Of a stretch of 64,000 nt of DNA, positions 1 to 10,207 are shown in pieces (position 1 is the first letter of the stretch; the number at the start of each line of letters is the position of its first letter). The notes beneath the pieces were generated by a model. That model did not search any database, was not told the origin of the DNA, and saw only the letters and a program-made list of their open reading frames with translations. The DNA comes from Bacteroidaceae bacterium. GTDB taxonomy: Bacteria; Bacteroidota; Bacteroidia; Bacteroidales; Bacteroidaceae. Made by a program: the position numbers and the translations under genes. The DNA is taken from contig JAKSIO010000001.1 of NCBI GenBank assembly GCA_024398785.1, positions 310,001 to 374,000 on the forward strand. Reading direction: 5' to 3'.

Positions 1-1
1 G

Positions 2-1132
2 CTGGCAATGGAATATTCAGGGTTGCACATCAGAATAGCCATGACCGCATTGAAGAAGTTTGGAACCCGTCCGCGAAATGTTATTCTGGCAATTATGATT
101 GTAACATGGTTCCTGTCTATGTGGATGAGTAACACCGCTACAGTCCTGATGCTGGTCCCTACATGCATGGCCGTTGCCAGCGGTTTTACGGAAAATGCAA
201 CAAAACGTTTCCTTAATCCGCTTCTTCTTGGAACTGCATACGCGGCATCGCTTGGAGGTATGGCTACCTTCGTGGGTTCGGCGCCATGCGGAATGTATGC
301 GGCTATGGCAGAGCAGAATCCTGATATGAATACCAGTTTTGTGCAATGGATGATGTTCTGTCTGCCGCTGACCTTTGCAATGCTTCTGATATGCTGGTTT
401 ATGCTGGTCCGCCTGCTGTATCCTGTGTGGAACGACAATGAATCCCTTTCACCTGAATATGTTGACCAGCAATTGGCCAAGATAGGCAATATGAAAAAAC
501 ATGAGGCAAGAGTTCTTATGATCTTTATTTTTGTGGCAATACTTTGGATTGTGCGTGGTCTTGTCAAAGCGCCATGGACCGATAAGGTTTCCGATGCCTC
601 CATAGCCATTGCCGGCGCAATAGGAATGTTTATGGCTTCTGACGGTAAGGGAGGTAAAGTGTTGAACTGGGAAATTGCAAAAAAAATGCCGTGGGATATT
701 CTTATTCTCTTCGGTGGAGGACTTTGCCTTTCCATGGGTGTTGTAGAGTCCGGTCTAGGCCGCGAAATTTCAATGGCGTTTGCGTCTATGAGCAATTTCA
801 ATCCGTTTGTCTTCTTGCTTATTGTTGTCACTTCTGTTGTGTTTATTACTGAGATAATGTCTAACACAGCTACTGCAACTCTGCTGATTCCTATTATGTA
901 TGCGGTTGCTACGGGTATGGGAGTCAATGCCAGAGTTCTGGTACTTCCGGTGACGCTTGCTACAGGTATGGCCTTTATGCTTCCAGTTGCCACTCCGCCG
1001 AATGCAATTGTCTTCGGAATCAGGACCTTGTCTGTCAAAGAGATGGGAAAGGCTGGATTTTATATGAATGTCATTTCAATAATCGCTATTACTTTGGCAT
1101 CGTATTTTATACTGCCTGAAGTTAACTGGTAA
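2..1132 (+). CDS. DASS/SLC13-family sodium:anion symporter, 3' part
   Basis: Inner-membrane secondary transporter of the divalent-anion:sodium symporter family (dicarboxylates, sulfate or related anions; substrate not readable). The frame is open to the left window edge, so the N-terminus is missing; about 376 residues remain where the family has roughly 450-500. Two SNT signatures are visible (SNTATVLMLVP near the start and SNTATATLLIP about residue 285), as expected for the two inverted halves that bind sodium and substrate. The conserved LPVATPPNAIVFG segment follows near the C-terminus. Several hydrophobic segments are evident. The gene ends about 20 bases before the promoter of the rimP operon. 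Confidence 0.85.
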   Translation: MAMEYSGLHIRIAMTALKKFGTRPRNVILAIMIVTWFLSMWMSNTATVLMLVPTCMAVASGFTENATKRFLNPLLLGTAYAASLGGMATFVGSAPCGMYAAMAEQNPDMNTSFVQWMMFCLPLTFAMLLICWFMLVRLLYPVWNDNESLSPEYVDQQLAKIGNMKKHEARVLMIFIFVAILWIVRGLVKAPWTDKVSDASIAIAGAIGMFMASDGKGGKVLNWEIAKKMPWDILILFGGGLCLSMGVVESGLGREISMAFASMSNFNPFVFLLIVVTSVVFITEIMSNTATATLLIPIMYAVATGMGVNARVLVLPVTLATGMAFMLPVATPPNAIVFGIRTLSVKEMGKAGFYMNVISIIAITLASYFILPEVNW

Positions 1133-1149
1133 AGAATTTTCACAAAAAA

Positions 1150-1181
1150 TTTGGTTATTCGAACAATGTGAAGTAACTTTG
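1150..1181 (+). promoter_or_regulatory. Bacteroidales-type promoter of the rimP-nusA-infB operon
   Basis: TTTG at 1150-1153, a 20-base spacer and TAACTTTG at 1174-1181: an exact match to the -33/-7 consensus TTTG-N19/21-TAnnTTTG. It predicts transcription from about 1187, giving a leader of some 85 bases before rimP. Confidence 0.75.
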
Positions 1182-1203
1182 CATTGCTTTAGGGTTGATT
1201 GAT

Positions 1204-1236
1204 AATGAGAGGCTGTAAGGTCTCTCATTTTTGTTT
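1204..1236 (+). terminator. Hairpin with T-run in the rimP leader (terminator or attenuator)
   Basis: Perfect 8-bp stem AATGAGAG (1204-1211) / CTCTCATT (1222-1229) with a 10-base loop, followed by a T-rich run. It looks like an intrinsic terminator but lies downstream of the promoter at 1150-1181. It therefore sits in the leader of rimP-nusA-infB as well as after the symporter gene, and could end symporter read-through, attenuate the operon, or both. Confidence 0.55.
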
Positions 1237-1273
1237 ATATCATCCTTATGTTACAAACATTTTCTGAACTGTA

Positions 1274-1741
1274 ATGATTGATAAAAAAATTGTAGCGCAA
1301 TTCGCGCAGGAATGGCTTGAAAAGAGCGATGGCTATTTTCTGGTAGACGTTAACGTTAGCAAGGAAAACCTTATCGTAGTGGAGATTGATCATGCTGACG
1401 GTGTCTGGGTTGAAGATTGTGCCGAATTGAGCCGTTACATTGAGTCAAAACTGGATCGTGAACAAGAGGATTTTGAACTTGAGGTGGGTAGCGCTGGCCT
1501 GGGTCAGCCTTTCAAGGTTCTGCAGCAGTATCTTATCCATATAGGACACGATGTGGAGGTTATGGCAAACCCGATTCAGGAAAATGGCAAGGACAAACAG
1601 TCAAAGATTTATCGCGGTGTGCTTACACATGCTGACAATGATGGTTTTGATGTTATGGTTTCCACCAAAAAAGAACAGACTTCTGTTCACTTTACTTATT
1701 CTGAAATAAAATATACAAAATATCTAATAAGCTTCAAGTAA
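1274..1741 (+). CDS. rimP: Ribosome maturation factor RimP
   Basis: Cytoplasmic factor that assists maturation of the 30S subunit. At 155 residues it has the usual length. The VGSAGLGQPF segment (about residues 71-80) matches the family VSSPGLxRPL signature between the N-terminal alpha/beta domain and the C-terminal SH3-like barrel. One base separates its stop from the ATG of nusA, the classic rimP-nusA-infB order. No Shine-Dalgarno sequence is visible, as is usual in this phylum. Confidence 0.93.
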   Translation: MIDKKIVAQFAQEWLEKSDGYFLVDVNVSKENLIVVEIDHADGVWVEDCAELSRYIESKLDREQEDFELEVGSAGLGQPFKVLQQYLIHIGHDVEVMANPIQENGKDKQSKIYRGVLTHADNDGFDVMVSTKKEQTSVHFTYSEIKYTKYLISFK

Positions 1742-1742
1742 A

Positions 1743-3026
1743 ATGGCTAAAAAGGAAGAGACTATCAGATTAGTCGACACATTTCAAGAGTTTAAAGAAC
1801 TCAAGAATATTGACCGTATGACTTTGGTTAGTGTTCTTGAAGAGAGTTTCCGTAACGTTATTTCCAAAATGTTCGGTACAGATGAGAACTATTCTGTAAT
1901 TGTGAATCCGGATAAGGGAACATGTTCAATTCAGCGTACACGTGTTGTAGTTGAAGACGGTAATGTTGAAGATTCGAATACTCAGATTTCATTCAGTGAG
2001 GCATTGAAACAGGATCCTGATGTTGAAATAGATGAAGAGGTTTACGAAGATGTAAACTTCTCGGATTTTGGTCGCCGCGCTATTCTTAACTTGCGTCAGA
2101 CTCTTGCATCAAAGATTCTTGAACTTGAAAAAGACAGCCTTTATAACAAGTATAAGGATCTTGTTGGTACAGTTATAACTGCAGAGGTATATCAGACATG
2201 GAAAAAGGAAACATTGCTGCTTGATGAAGACGGAAACGAACTTCTGTTGCCTAAATCAGAACAGATTCCGAGCGATAATTACCATAAAGGCGATACAGTA
2301 CGCGCAATTATTGACCGCGTAGAGAATCAGAACAACCCCAAAATTATTCTGAGCCGTATCTCTCCGCTGTTCCTCAAGAGACTGTTTGAATCTGAGGTAC
2401 CTGAAATCAACGATGGTCTGATAACAATCAAGAAAATTGCACGTATTCCTGGTGAGCGTGCAAAGATTGCTGTTGAATCATACGATGACCGCATTGATCC
2501 GGTTGGAGCATGTGTAGGTGTCAAAGGTTCACGTATTCATGGAATTGTACGTGAGTTGCGCAATGAAAATATTGATGTAATCAACTACGCAAGCAATATT
2601 GATATCTTTATCCGTCGTGCCTTGAGCCCGGCAAAAGTTGCAGATATCAAAATTGACGAAGAAAATCATTTGGCAGAGGCTTATCTCAAGAAAGAAGAGG
2701 TATCTCTTGCAATTGGTAAGAATGGATCAAACATCAAACTTGCAGGTATGCTGACAGGTTACACAATTGATGTTTACCGTGAGGATGCAGCAACTCAAGA
2801 GGAAGAGGATATTTATCTGGATGATTTCCGCGGTGATATTGAAGACTGGGTTATCGATGCAATCATGGAACTTGGTCTGGATACTGCAAAGGCTGTTCTG
2901 CGTGCTGACAGAAATATGATTCTGCAACAGGCTGACCTTGAAGAAGAAACACTGAACTCAGTACTGACAATTCTGGCAAGCGAGTTTGCTGATGAGACTG
3001 AATTTCAGTATCTCCTTAAGAATTAA
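1743..3026 (+). CDS. nusA: Transcription termination/antitermination factor NusA
   Basis: RNA-polymerase-binding elongation factor that modulates pausing, termination and antitermination. 427 residues: an RNAP-binding N-terminal domain (1-125), an S1 domain (about 135-205) and two KH domains. The first KH region shows GACVGVKGSRIHGI near residue 260; the second shows SLAIGKNGSNIKLA near residue 320. The C-terminus is short and lacks the acidic repeats of gammaproteobacterial NusA, as expected outside that group. It follows rimP by one base and precedes infB by 33 bases. In other bacteria NusA regulates its own operon through leader termination, which is relevant to the hairpin at 1204. Confidence 0.96.
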   Translation: MAKKEETIRLVDTFQEFKELKNIDRMTLVSVLEESFRNVISKMFGTDENYSVIVNPDKGTCSIQRTRVVVEDGNVEDSNTQISFSEALKQDPDVEIDEEVYEDVNFSDFGRRAILNLRQTLASKILELEKDSLYNKYKDLVGTVITAEVYQTWKKETLLLDEDGNELLLPKSEQIPSDNYHKGDTVRAIIDRVENQNNPKIILSRISPLFLKRLFESEVPEINDGLITIKKIARIPGERAKIAVESYDDRIDPVGACVGVKGSRIHGIVRELRNENIDVINYASNIDIFIRRALSPAKVADIKIDEENHLAEAYLKKEEVSLAIGKNGSNIKLAGMLTGYTIDVYREDAATQEEEDIYLDDFRGDIEDWVIDAIMELGLDTAKAVLRADRNMILQQADLEEETLNSVLTILASEFADETEFQYLLKN

Positions 3027-3059
3027 TAATTGAATTTGTTTGACTAAATATTTTTATTG

Positions 3060-5954
3060 ATGGCGTTTAAAATAGGAAAACTTACAAAGGAATTCAATGT
3101 GAGTTCTGCTGATATAGCGGATTTCTTGCATAAAAAAGGTTTTGCTGATATAGAAGACAATCTGAATCAGAAGGTTACAGATGAGCAGTATGATCTGCTT
3201 ATGACAGAATTCAGTAAAGACAAATCGTTGCGTGATGCTGCGGACAAATTCCAGCAGGAACGCATGCAGCAGAAAAACCGTGGTATTGATGCGGGTGACG
3301 CCGCTGACAAATTGGCTGCAGAACGTGCCGCTGCCGAAGCAAAGGCTGCCGCAGAACGTGCTGCTGCTGAAAAGGCTGCTGCCGAAGCAAAGGCTGCCGC
3401 AGAAGCAAAAGCCGCTGCCGAAGCAAAGGCTGCTGCAGAACGTGCCGCCGCAGAAGCAAAAGCCGCCGCAGAACGTGCTGCTGCTGAAAAGGCTGCTGCA
3501 GAAGCAAAAGCTGCCGCACTTGCCGCCGAGCAGGAAGCAAAGGCTGCTGCTGAACTTGCCGCTCAGAAAGCTGCTGCAGAACGTGCTGCTGCTGAACAGG
3601 CAGAGCAAGCCAAGATTGCTGCCGAAGCTGCTGAAAAAACTATTGCCCGTGATGCCGGACTTAATCTTCAAATAGTGGGAAAGATTGATCTTAACGCTAT
3701 CAATCAATCTACCCGCCCCAAAAAGAAAAGCAAGGAAGAAAAAAGAAAGGAACGTGAGCAGAAAGAGCAACAGCGTAATGAACAGCGTAAACAGATGCAT
3801 GTTCAGAACGAAAACAGTCAGCAGAACGGGAATAATAACGCTGAAAATCGTGATGCTGCCGGAAAGAAGAAAAAGAACCGTATAATAGTTGGCGGAAAAG
3901 AAAAAATTGATTCATCTTCAAATTCCGACAATTTCCGCCAGAACAATACTCCTTCCCATAACAACAATGTATCGGGAAAGAACCAGGATAAAAACAAGAA
4001 AGACTCAAAAGATTATCGTCATGGCAAATATGACCGTGATCGTAACGAGTCAAACGACGAGGATATAAACCGTCAGATACGTGATACTTTCTCAAAGATG
4101 ACAACAGGTGCAAAAACCAAATCTTCAAAGTATCGTAAAGAAAAACGTGATGCCGTTCAGAACCGCCGTATTGAGCAGGAAGAGAATGAATTGGCAGAGA
4201 GCAAGGTTTTGAAACTGACAGAGTTTGTAACTGCAAACGAACTGGCAACAATGATGAATGTTGCTGTTACTCAGGTTATCAGTACCTGCATGAGTGTAGG
4301 TATAATGGTTTCCATAAATCAGCGTCTGGATGCTGAAACCATCAAGCTTGTTGCCGACGAATTTGGTTTTACAACAGATTTTGTAAGTTCCGAGGTTGCA
4401 CAGGCTGTTAAAGAAGAAGAGGACAAACCCGAAGATCTGGTTCCACGTGCTCCTATTGTAACTGTAATGGGTCATGTTGATCACGGTAAGACATCTTTGC
4501 TTGATAATATCAGAAATACTAATGTGATTGCCGGTGAGGCCGGTGGTATTACCCAGCACATCGGTGCATATAACGTGAAATTGCAGGATGGACGTCATAT
4601 TACGTTCCTTGATACTCCTGGTCATGAAGCTTTTACCGCTATGCGTGCCCGTGGTGCTCAGGTTACCGATATTGCAATTATCATTGTTGCTGCCGATGAT
4701 GACGTGATGCCGCAGACAAAAGAGGCAATAGCACATGCTCAGGCCGCTAATGTACCAATGGTATTCGCTATCAACAAAATAGACAAGCCTGCAGCTGATG
4801 CTGAAAAAATCAAGCAGCAACTGGCTTCAATGAACCTTCTTGTTGAAGACTGGGGTGGCAAATATCAGTCTCAGGATATTTCAGCCAAGAAAGGTATAGG
4901 TGTTCCTGAACTTATGGAAAAGGTACTCCTTGAAGCTGAAATGCTTGATCTCAAGGCAAATCCTAACCGTAACGCTGTTGGTAGTATAATTGAGTCTTCT
5001 CTTGATAAGGGACGTGGATATGTTGCTACTGTTCTTGTACAGAACGGTACACTCAAAATAGGTGATATTGTAGTTGCCGGTACATCGTGGGGTAAGGTGC
5101 GCGCTATGTTCAATGAACGTAACCAGAAGATGAAACAGGCTGCTCCGGCTGAACCTGCTCTTATTCTCGGTCTTAACGGAGCTCCTCAGGCGGGTGTAAC
5201 ATTCAACGTGGTTGAATCTGAACGTGAAGCACGTGAAATAACAAGCAAACGTGAACAGTTGCAGCGTGAGCAGGGCTTGAGAACAACTACAACACTTACT
5301 CTTGATGAAATTGGCCGCCGTATTTCACAAGGCGAGTTCCACGAACTCAACCTTATTGTCAAGGGCGATGTGGACGGTTCTGTAGAAGCATTGAGCGATT
5401 CACTTATCAAACTCTCTACTGACAAGGTACAGGTTAACGTTATTCATAAGGCAGTTGGTGCTATTTCCGAAAGCGATGTCAGCCTTGCTGCGGCATCGAA
5501 CCAGGCAATCATTATCGGTTTCGACGTACGTCCTACCGGTGGTGCCAAGCGTCTTGCTGAACAGCAGAGCATAGATATACGTCTTTACTCAATTATCTAT
5601 GATGCCATTGAAGAGGTTAAATCCGCTATGGAGGGTCTGCTCAAACCGAAAGTGAAGGAAGAAGTAACATCTACAATAGAAGTTATGGAAGTATTCCATA
5701 TTTCAAAGGTAGGTACTGTTGCAGGTGCTCTTGTGCGTGACGGTAAGGTTAAACGTACAGACAAAGCACGTCTTATCCGTGACGGAATTGTTGTTTTCAA
5801 CGGAGATATCCAGGCTTTGAAACGTTTCAAGGACGATGCCAAGGAAGTTGCACAGGGACTTGAATGCGGTATCAGTCTTGTAGGATGCAACGATATCAAA
5901 GTTGGTGATATGATAGAGACTTACACACAGATTGAAGTAAAACAGGCTTTGTAA
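3060..5954 (+). CDS. infB: Translation initiation factor IF-2
   Basis: GTPase that delivers initiator fMet-tRNA to the ribosome. 964 residues from the ATG at 3060 (a TTG one codon upstream is less likely). Order: N-terminal IF2N module (1-50), an Ala/Glu/Lys-rich tract (about 86-193), a basic Asn/Lys-rich linker (about 220-370), a second IF2N-like module (about 380-430), then the G domain with GHVDHGKT (near 471), DTPGHEAF and NKID. Domains II, III and the C-terminal fMet-tRNA-binding barrel follow. The long low-complexity N-terminus is typical of IF-2 and explains several dense false reading frames on both strands of this stretch. Ten bases separate it from the CvpA gene. Confidence 0.97.
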   Translation: MAFKIGKLTKEFNVSSADIADFLHKKGFADIEDNLNQKVTDEQYDLLMTEFSKDKSLRDAADKFQQERMQQKNRGIDAGDAADKLAAERAAAEAKAAAERAAAEKAAAEAKAAAEAKAAAEAKAAAERAAAEAKAAAERAAAEKAAAEAKAAALAAEQEAKAAAELAAQKAAAERAAAEQAEQAKIAAEAAEKTIARDAGLNLQIVGKIDLNAINQSTRPKKKSKEEKRKEREQKEQQRNEQRKQMHVQNENSQQNGNNNAENRDAAGKKKKNRIIVGGKEKIDSSSNSDNFRQNNTPSHNNNVSGKNQDKNKKDSKDYRHGKYDRDRNESNDEDINRQIRDTFSKMTTGAKTKSSKYRKEKRDAVQNRRIEQEENELAESKVLKLTEFVTANELATMMNVAVTQVISTCMSVGIMVSINQRLDAETIKLVADEFGFTTDFVSSEVAQAVKEEEDKPEDLVPRAPIVTVMGHVDHGKTSLLDNIRNTNVIAGEAGGITQHIGAYNVKLQDGRHITFLDTPGHEAFTAMRARGAQVTDIAIIIVAADDDVMPQTKEAIAHAQAANVPMVFAINKIDKPAADAEKIKQQLASMNLLVEDWGGKYQSQDISAKKGIGVPELMEKVLLEAEMLDLKANPNRNAVGSIIESSLDKGRGYVATVLVQNGTLKIGDIVVAGTSWGKVRAMFNERNQKMKQAAPAEPALILGLNGAPQAGVTFNVVESEREAREITSKREQLQREQGLRTTTTLTLDEIGRRISQGEFHELNLIVKGDVDGSVEALSDSLIKLSTDKVQVNVIHKAVGAISESDVSLAAASNQAIIIGFDVRPTGGAKRLAEQQSIDIRLYSIIYDAIEEVKSAMEGLLKPKVKEEVTSTIEVMEVFHISKVGTVAGALVRDGKVKRTDKARLIRDGIVVFNGDIQALKRFKDDAKEVAQGLECGISLVGCNDIKVGDMIETYTQIEVKQAL
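3315..3638 (+). repeat. Low-complexity Ala/Glu/Lys repeat tract inside infB
   Basis: Degenerate tandem repetition of [15 protein letters not shown] units in about 108 codons, with imperfect DNA repeats of GCTGCCGAAGCA type. The protein segment is predicted to be a long charged helix. It stays in frame throughout and is part of the functional infB gene. Confidence 0.8.
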
Positions 5955-5964
5955 TAGAGATACA

Positions 5965-6558
5965 ATGTTTGCAGCCATTGGTTTGAATTGGGTTGATGCT
6001 GTTCTTCTGATACTGATATCGATAGGAGCTATTGACGGACTTAGAAAAGGAGCTCTTGAACAGTTGTTCGGTTTGGGAGGCATAGTAGTTGCGTTGTTGA
6101 CAGCGCCGCTGCTCAGTCATCCTTTTATAAATCTGTTGCATTCAATCTTTGATGCAATAGGTGAAAAAACAGCCGGTGTAATAGCTTATATCATTGCTTT
6201 TATTGTCATAGTGTGGATCTGTTCTCTGATAGGCAGAGTCCTGAAGAATGTTGTGAATCTGGTCTTGCTGGGGTTTGTTGATAAAATAATAGGTGCTGCA
6301 GTTGGTGTGATAAAGAGCCTTATAGTGATTGGATTGGTAATGCAGGTATTGAACGCTACAACTATTTCATATAAAGCATCTGCTCTGAATGAAGAAAATT
6401 CTGCCTTATTCCAACCTCTTGACAGATTTACTACCGCATGTCTCAAATGGAGCTGGGGAAAGATTGTAGAAGAGATAGGTGATATTGACTTGGGTGAAAA
6501 ATTGGATCTGATGCCTGACACCTGGGAGGAAGAAGATACTGTAGACATTGAGATATAG
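5965..6558 (+). CDS. CvpA family membrane protein
   Basis: 197-residue inner-membrane protein of the CvpA (colicin V production) family. Four hydrophobic segments can be seen (about residues 5-25, 30-48, 65-90 and 105-125), followed by an acidic soluble tail. The family motif around [19 protein letters not shown] is present near residues 21-40. CvpA proteins have been linked to purine metabolism, biofilm and envelope stress, but the biochemical role is unsettled. It follows infB by 10 bases and runs up to sufB, so it is probably part of the same transcript. Confidence 0.85.
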   Translation: MFAAIGLNWVDAVLLILISIGAIDGLRKGALEQLFGLGGIVVALLTAPLLSHPFINLLHSIFDAIGEKTAGVIAYIIAFIVIVWICSLIGRVLKNVVNLVLLGFVDKIIGAAVGVIKSLIVIGLVMQVLNATTISYKASALNEENSALFQPLDRFTTACLKWSWGKIVEEIGDIDLGEKLDLMPDTWEEEDTVDIEI

Positions 6559-6575
6559 TGCAGGAGTGCAGGTTA

Positions 6576-8024
6576 ATGGAGAACGAAGAACTCAGAAATT
6601 TTTCAGAAAATAAATACAAATACGGTTTTACCACTCAGGTCCAGACCAATATAATAGAACGCGGTTTAACCGAAGATACCGTACGTCTTATTTCGCAAAA
6701 GAAGGGTGAGCCGGAATGGCTCCTGGATTTACGGCTGAAGGCTTTCCGTCATTGGCTTACTATGCCGATGCCAAAGTGGGCTCATTTGAATATCCCTCCA
6801 ATAGATTTTCAGAGTATTTCTTATTATGCAGATCCTACTGCTTCAAAGAAGAATGGTCCTACCAGTATCGACAGTATAGATCCGGAGGTAATGAAAACAT
6901 TCGACAAATTAGGTATTCCTCTTGAAGAACGTCTTGCGTTGAGCGGAGGGGTAGCTGTTGATGCCGTTATGGACTCTGTTTCTGTCAAGACTACCTTTCA
7001 GCAGAATCTGAAAGAAAAAGGAATCATCTTTTCTTCAATAGGTGAGGCTGTAAAGAATCATCCTGATTTGGTAAAAGAGTATTTGGGCTCCGTTGTCAAT
7101 TATAGAGATAATTTCTATGCAGCATTGAATACTGCTGTTTTCAGTGACGGCTCTTTTGTGTATATCCCAAAAGGTGTCAGATGCCCCATGGAACTTTCAA
7201 CATATTTCCGCATAAACGCGGCCGGAACCGGTCAGTTTGAACGCACGCTTATAGTTGCCGATGATGACAGCTACGTTTCATATCTTGAAGGTTGTACTGC
7301 TCCGCAACGCGATGAAAACCAACTGCATGCCGCTATTGTTGAGATAGTGGTGAAAGATAGGGCGGAAGTTAAATACAGTACGGTTCAGAACTGGTATCCC
7401 GGCGATGAACAGGGACGTGGTGGAGTATATAATTTTGTGACCAAGCGCGGCTTATGTGCCGGGGAACACAGCAAACTGTCCTGGACTCAGGTTGAAACAG
7501 GATCTGCCATTACGTGGAAATATCCAAGTTGTGTGCTGCGTGGCGATTATTCGCAGGGCGAATTCTATTCAGTTGCGCTTACAAACAATTTCCAGCAGGC
7601 CGATACCGGAACAAAGATGATACATATCGGTAAAGAAACAAAGAGTACCATAATAAGCAAAGGAATTTCTGCAGGTCACAGTCAGAATTCATATCGCGGA
7701 TTGGTACGGGTTGGAAAGAATGCGTATGGTGCCCGCAATTACAGCCAGTGTGATTCCTTGCTTTTAGGCTCTGATTGTGGCGCTCATACTTTCCCTTATA
7801 TGGATATTCAGAATGAAACTGCCGTTGTGGAACACGAGGCAACTACATCAAAAATATCAGAAGACCAATTGTTCTATTGCAATCAGCGCGGAATATCGCC
7901 TGAGCAAGCGGTTGGTTTGATTGTTAACGGTTATGCAAAGGATGTGCTGAACAAACTTCCTATGGAATTTGCAGTAGAGGCGCAGCGGTTGCTTTCCGTT
8001 TCATTGGAAAATAGTGTTGGATAA
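6576..8024 (+). CDS. sufB: Fe-S cluster assembly scaffold SufB
   Basis: Scaffold subunit of the SufBC2D complex, on which nascent Fe-S clusters are assembled in the cytoplasm. 482 residues from the ATG at 6576; an in-frame GTG at 6558 overlapping the cvpA stop is possible but would add residues without family similarity. Conserved blocks include [15 protein letters not shown] (near 240), the [20 protein letters not shown] region with the cluster-related Cys (near 395), and [16 protein letters not shown]. sufC follows after 17 bases. Confidence 0.97.
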   Translation: MENEELRNFSENKYKYGFTTQVQTNIIERGLTEDTVRLISQKKGEPEWLLDLRLKAFRHWLTMPMPKWAHLNIPPIDFQSISYYADPTASKKNGPTSIDSIDPEVMKTFDKLGIPLEERLALSGGVAVDAVMDSVSVKTTFQQNLKEKGIIFSSIGEAVKNHPDLVKEYLGSVVNYRDNFYAALNTAVFSDGSFVYIPKGVRCPMELSTYFRINAAGTGQFERTLIVADDDSYVSYLEGCTAPQRDENQLHAAIVEIVVKDRAEVKYSTVQNWYPGDEQGRGGVYNFVTKRGLCAGEHSKLSWTQVETGSAITWKYPSCVLRGDYSQGEFYSVALTNNFQQADTGTKMIHIGKETKSTIISKGISAGHSQNSYRGLVRVGKNAYGARNYSQCDSLLLGSDCGAHTFPYMDIQNETAVVEHEATTSKISEDQLFYCNQRGISPEQAVGLIVNGYAKDVLNKLPMEFAVEAQRLLSVSLENSVG

Positions 8025-8041
8025 TATTACATTGTAACAAT

Positions 8042-8800
8042 ATGCTTAAGATTGACAATTTACATGCTTCTGTAGGCGATAAAGAAATCCTTAAAGGTTT
8101 GTCTTTGGAGGTTGGAGCAGGTCAGGTGCACGCTATAATGGGACCTAACGGTTCCGGAAAAAGTACGCTCAGTAATGTCCTGGTAGGACATCCGGGCTAT
8201 ACTGTTACCCAGGGAAGCGTGACGTTCAAAGGCAAGAATCTTTTGGAGATGTCTGCCGAGAACCGCTCTCACGAAGGATTGTTTATGTCTTTTCAATATC
8301 CGGTAGAAATTCCGGGTGTCAGTATGATGAATTTTATGCGTACTGCAATCAATGAAAAACGCAAATACTTAGGTCTTGAACCGATAGCACCCGCAGATTT
8401 TCTCAAACTTGTAAAAGAAAAACGCGAGATAGTAAAACTTGACAATAAATTCATGAACCGTTCTGTGAACCAAGGCTTCAGCGGAGGTGAAAAGAAACGT
8501 AATGAGATTTTCCAGATGGCGATGCTTGAACCAAGTCTAAGTATTTTGGACGAGACTGATTCCGGTTTGGATATTGACGCCCTGCGCATTGTTGCCGAAG
8601 GTGTCAATGCCCTAAAGACTCCCCAGTCAAGTGTTATCGTGATAACTCATTATCAGCGTTTGCTTGACTATATCAAGCCGGACATTGTTCATGTTCTGTA
8701 TAATGGACAAATAATCAGAACGGCCGGTCCGGAACTTGCACTTGAACTTGAGAATCGCGGATACGATTGGGTTATTGATGAATTTGAGAATAAGAAGTGA
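8042..8800 (+). CDS. sufC: Fe-S cluster assembly ATPase SufC
   Basis: ABC-type ATPase of the SufBC2D complex; ATP binding drives the rearrangement needed for cluster assembly. 252 residues with Walker A GPNGSGKST (about 34-42), Q-loop FQYP, the Suf-type signature FSGGEKKRNEI (near 149), Walker B LSILDETDSGLD and the H-loop VITHYQRLL. Its stop codon overlaps the start of sufD by four bases (GTGA), indicating translational coupling. Confidence 0.97.
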   Translation: MLKIDNLHASVGDKEILKGLSLEVGAGQVHAIMGPNGSGKSTLSNVLVGHPGYTVTQGSVTFKGKNLLEMSAENRSHEGLFMSFQYPVEIPGVSMMNFMRTAINEKRKYLGLEPIAPADFLKLVKEKREIVKLDNKFMNRSVNQGFSGGEKKRNEIFQMAMLEPSLSILDETDSGLDIDALRIVAEGVNALKTPQSSVIVITHYQRLLDYIKPDIVHVLYNGQIIRTAGPELALELENRGYDWVIDEFENKK

Positions 8801-10137
8801 AAGCTCTGAATCAGTATATTGAACTATATAAGGAACAGAAAGATGTTATTGAAAATACTTCTGCTCCGGGATTGAATGCTCAACGCGCCTTTGCATTGGA
8901 GGCATTGGCCCATAAAGGACTTCCCGTTGAATCGGACGAAAATTATCTCCATTCAAATGTGGAAGAATGGCTGGCTCCGAACTATGGACTTAATATTCAA
9001 CGTCTGAATCTGCCGTTGGATACGGAGGAACCGTTCCGTTGCAGTGTTCCCAATCTGAGCACTCAGCTATACTTTCTCAACGGAGATTCTTTCATGTCTG
9101 CTCCCCAGACCAATGCATCTCTTCTTCCAGATGGCGTAATAGTAAAAGGACTGAATACTTTTGCCTGTGATTATTCTGAGATTTTCAGCAGATATTACAA
9201 TAAATCATCATTTACTGATGGAACATCGTTTCTTAATACTTTGCTTGTTCAGGATGGTTTTGTTGTGTATGTCCCAAAGAATGTAGTTGTAGAGAAACCT
9301 ATTCAGCTTATTGAACTGATGCAGTCACAGTTTTCTATGTTGGCCTGCAGAAGGATTCTGCTCATTCTGGAACAGGGCGCTGCTCTCAAGCTTCTTCTTT
9401 GTGACCATTCCTTGCGCATGCAGGAATATCTTTCATTACAGGTTGTCGAGGCATTTGTTGAAGATAATGCCAGTCTTGAACTTTATGATCTTGAAGAGAC
9501 GCATACGGGAAATTCACGCATAAGCAGTCTGTATGTTAACGTGGGTAACGACAGCCGTTTTGTATGCAACAATATCACTTTGCACAATGGCCGTACACGC
9601 AATTCCGCAAATGTGGCGGTAAACGGACATGGTGCTGAAATTGTGTTGAACGGAATAGTTATTGCCGATAAGGAGCAACATGTTGACAATTATACTTTCA
9701 TAGATCATAATTCATGCAATTCAACAAGCCGGGAACTGTTCAAATATGTTCTTTCAGGTTCTTCTGTAGGTGCTTTCAAAGGTAAGGTGCTTGTGCGTGG
9801 CGGAGCCCAGGGAACAGATTCGCAACAGACCAACCGTAATCTGGCGTTGACATCGTCTGCCAGAATGTTTGCAGAGCCTCAGCTTGAAATTTATGCCGAC
9901 AATGTAAAATGCAGTCATGGTGCAACTGTGGGACAATTGGACCAGGCCGCATTGTTCTATATGCGCCAACGTGGAATATCGGAACAGGAGGCTAAAATGC
10001 TTCTCAAAGAGGCTTTTGTAGGTGAGGTTATTGACTCTATCCCGCTTGCTCCTCTGCGTGACAGACTGAACCGCCTGATATCTTTACGCTTCCGCGGACA
10101 ACTTGCTCAATGTAAAGGTTGCAATATCTGCCACTGA
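8797..10137 (+). CDS. sufD: Fe-S cluster assembly protein SufD
   Basis: Partner of SufB in the SufBC2D scaffold. 446 residues starting at a GTG that overlaps the sufC stop. The C-terminal half has the SufBD beta-helix with KCSHGATVGQLDQAALFYMRQRG, containing the conserved His of the cluster site. The last residues are CKGCNICH, a Cys-rich tail. The desulfurase SufS and the sulfur carrier SufE, often next in line in related genomes, are not here; an unrelated gene pair follows after 70 bases. Confidence 0.95.
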   Translation: MKALNQYIELYKEQKDVIENTSAPGLNAQRAFALEALAHKGLPVESDENYLHSNVEEWLAPNYGLNIQRLNLPLDTEEPFRCSVPNLSTQLYFLNGDSFMSAPQTNASLLPDGVIVKGLNTFACDYSEIFSRYYNKSSFTDGTSFLNTLLVQDGFVVYVPKNVVVEKPIQLIELMQSQFSMLACRRILLILEQGAALKLLLCDHSLRMQEYLSLQVVEAFVEDNASLELYDLEETHTGNSRISSLYVNVGNDSRFVCNNITLHNGRTRNSANVAVNGHGAEIVLNGIVIADKEQHVDNYTFIDHNSCNSTSRELFKYVLSGSSVGAFKGKVLVRGGAQGTDSQQTNRNLALTSSARMFAEPQLEIYADNVKCSHGATVGQLDQAALFYMRQRGISEQEAKMLLKEAFVGEVIDSIPLAPLRDRLNRLISLRFRGQLAQCKGCNICH

Positions 10138-10164
10138 TTCATATCTTTTTGAAAAAAATTATTG

Positions 10165-10172
10165 TATATTTG
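10165..10172 (+). promoter_or_regulatory. Candidate -7 element before the DUF6057 gene
   Basis: TATATTTG matches the TAnnTTTG -7 consensus 35 bases upstream of the start codon. No TTTG lies at the proper -33 distance, so this is a partial match. Confidence 0.4.
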
Positions 10173-10207
10173 TAAGAATATAACTCAATAATGTATTTCA
10201 AAAATTT

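Noticed and set aside
3315..3638. Tandem repeats that at first look like a CRISPR or VNTR
   Set aside because: Units are degenerate, in frame, without spacers, and encode the usual charged N-terminal helix of IF-2.
3054..3800. Long minus-strand frame rich in Cys, Ser and Phe opposite the start of infB
   Set aside because: It is the antisense of the Ala/Glu repeat tract; its composition reflects the repeat, there is no family similarity, and infB is unmistakable on the other strand.
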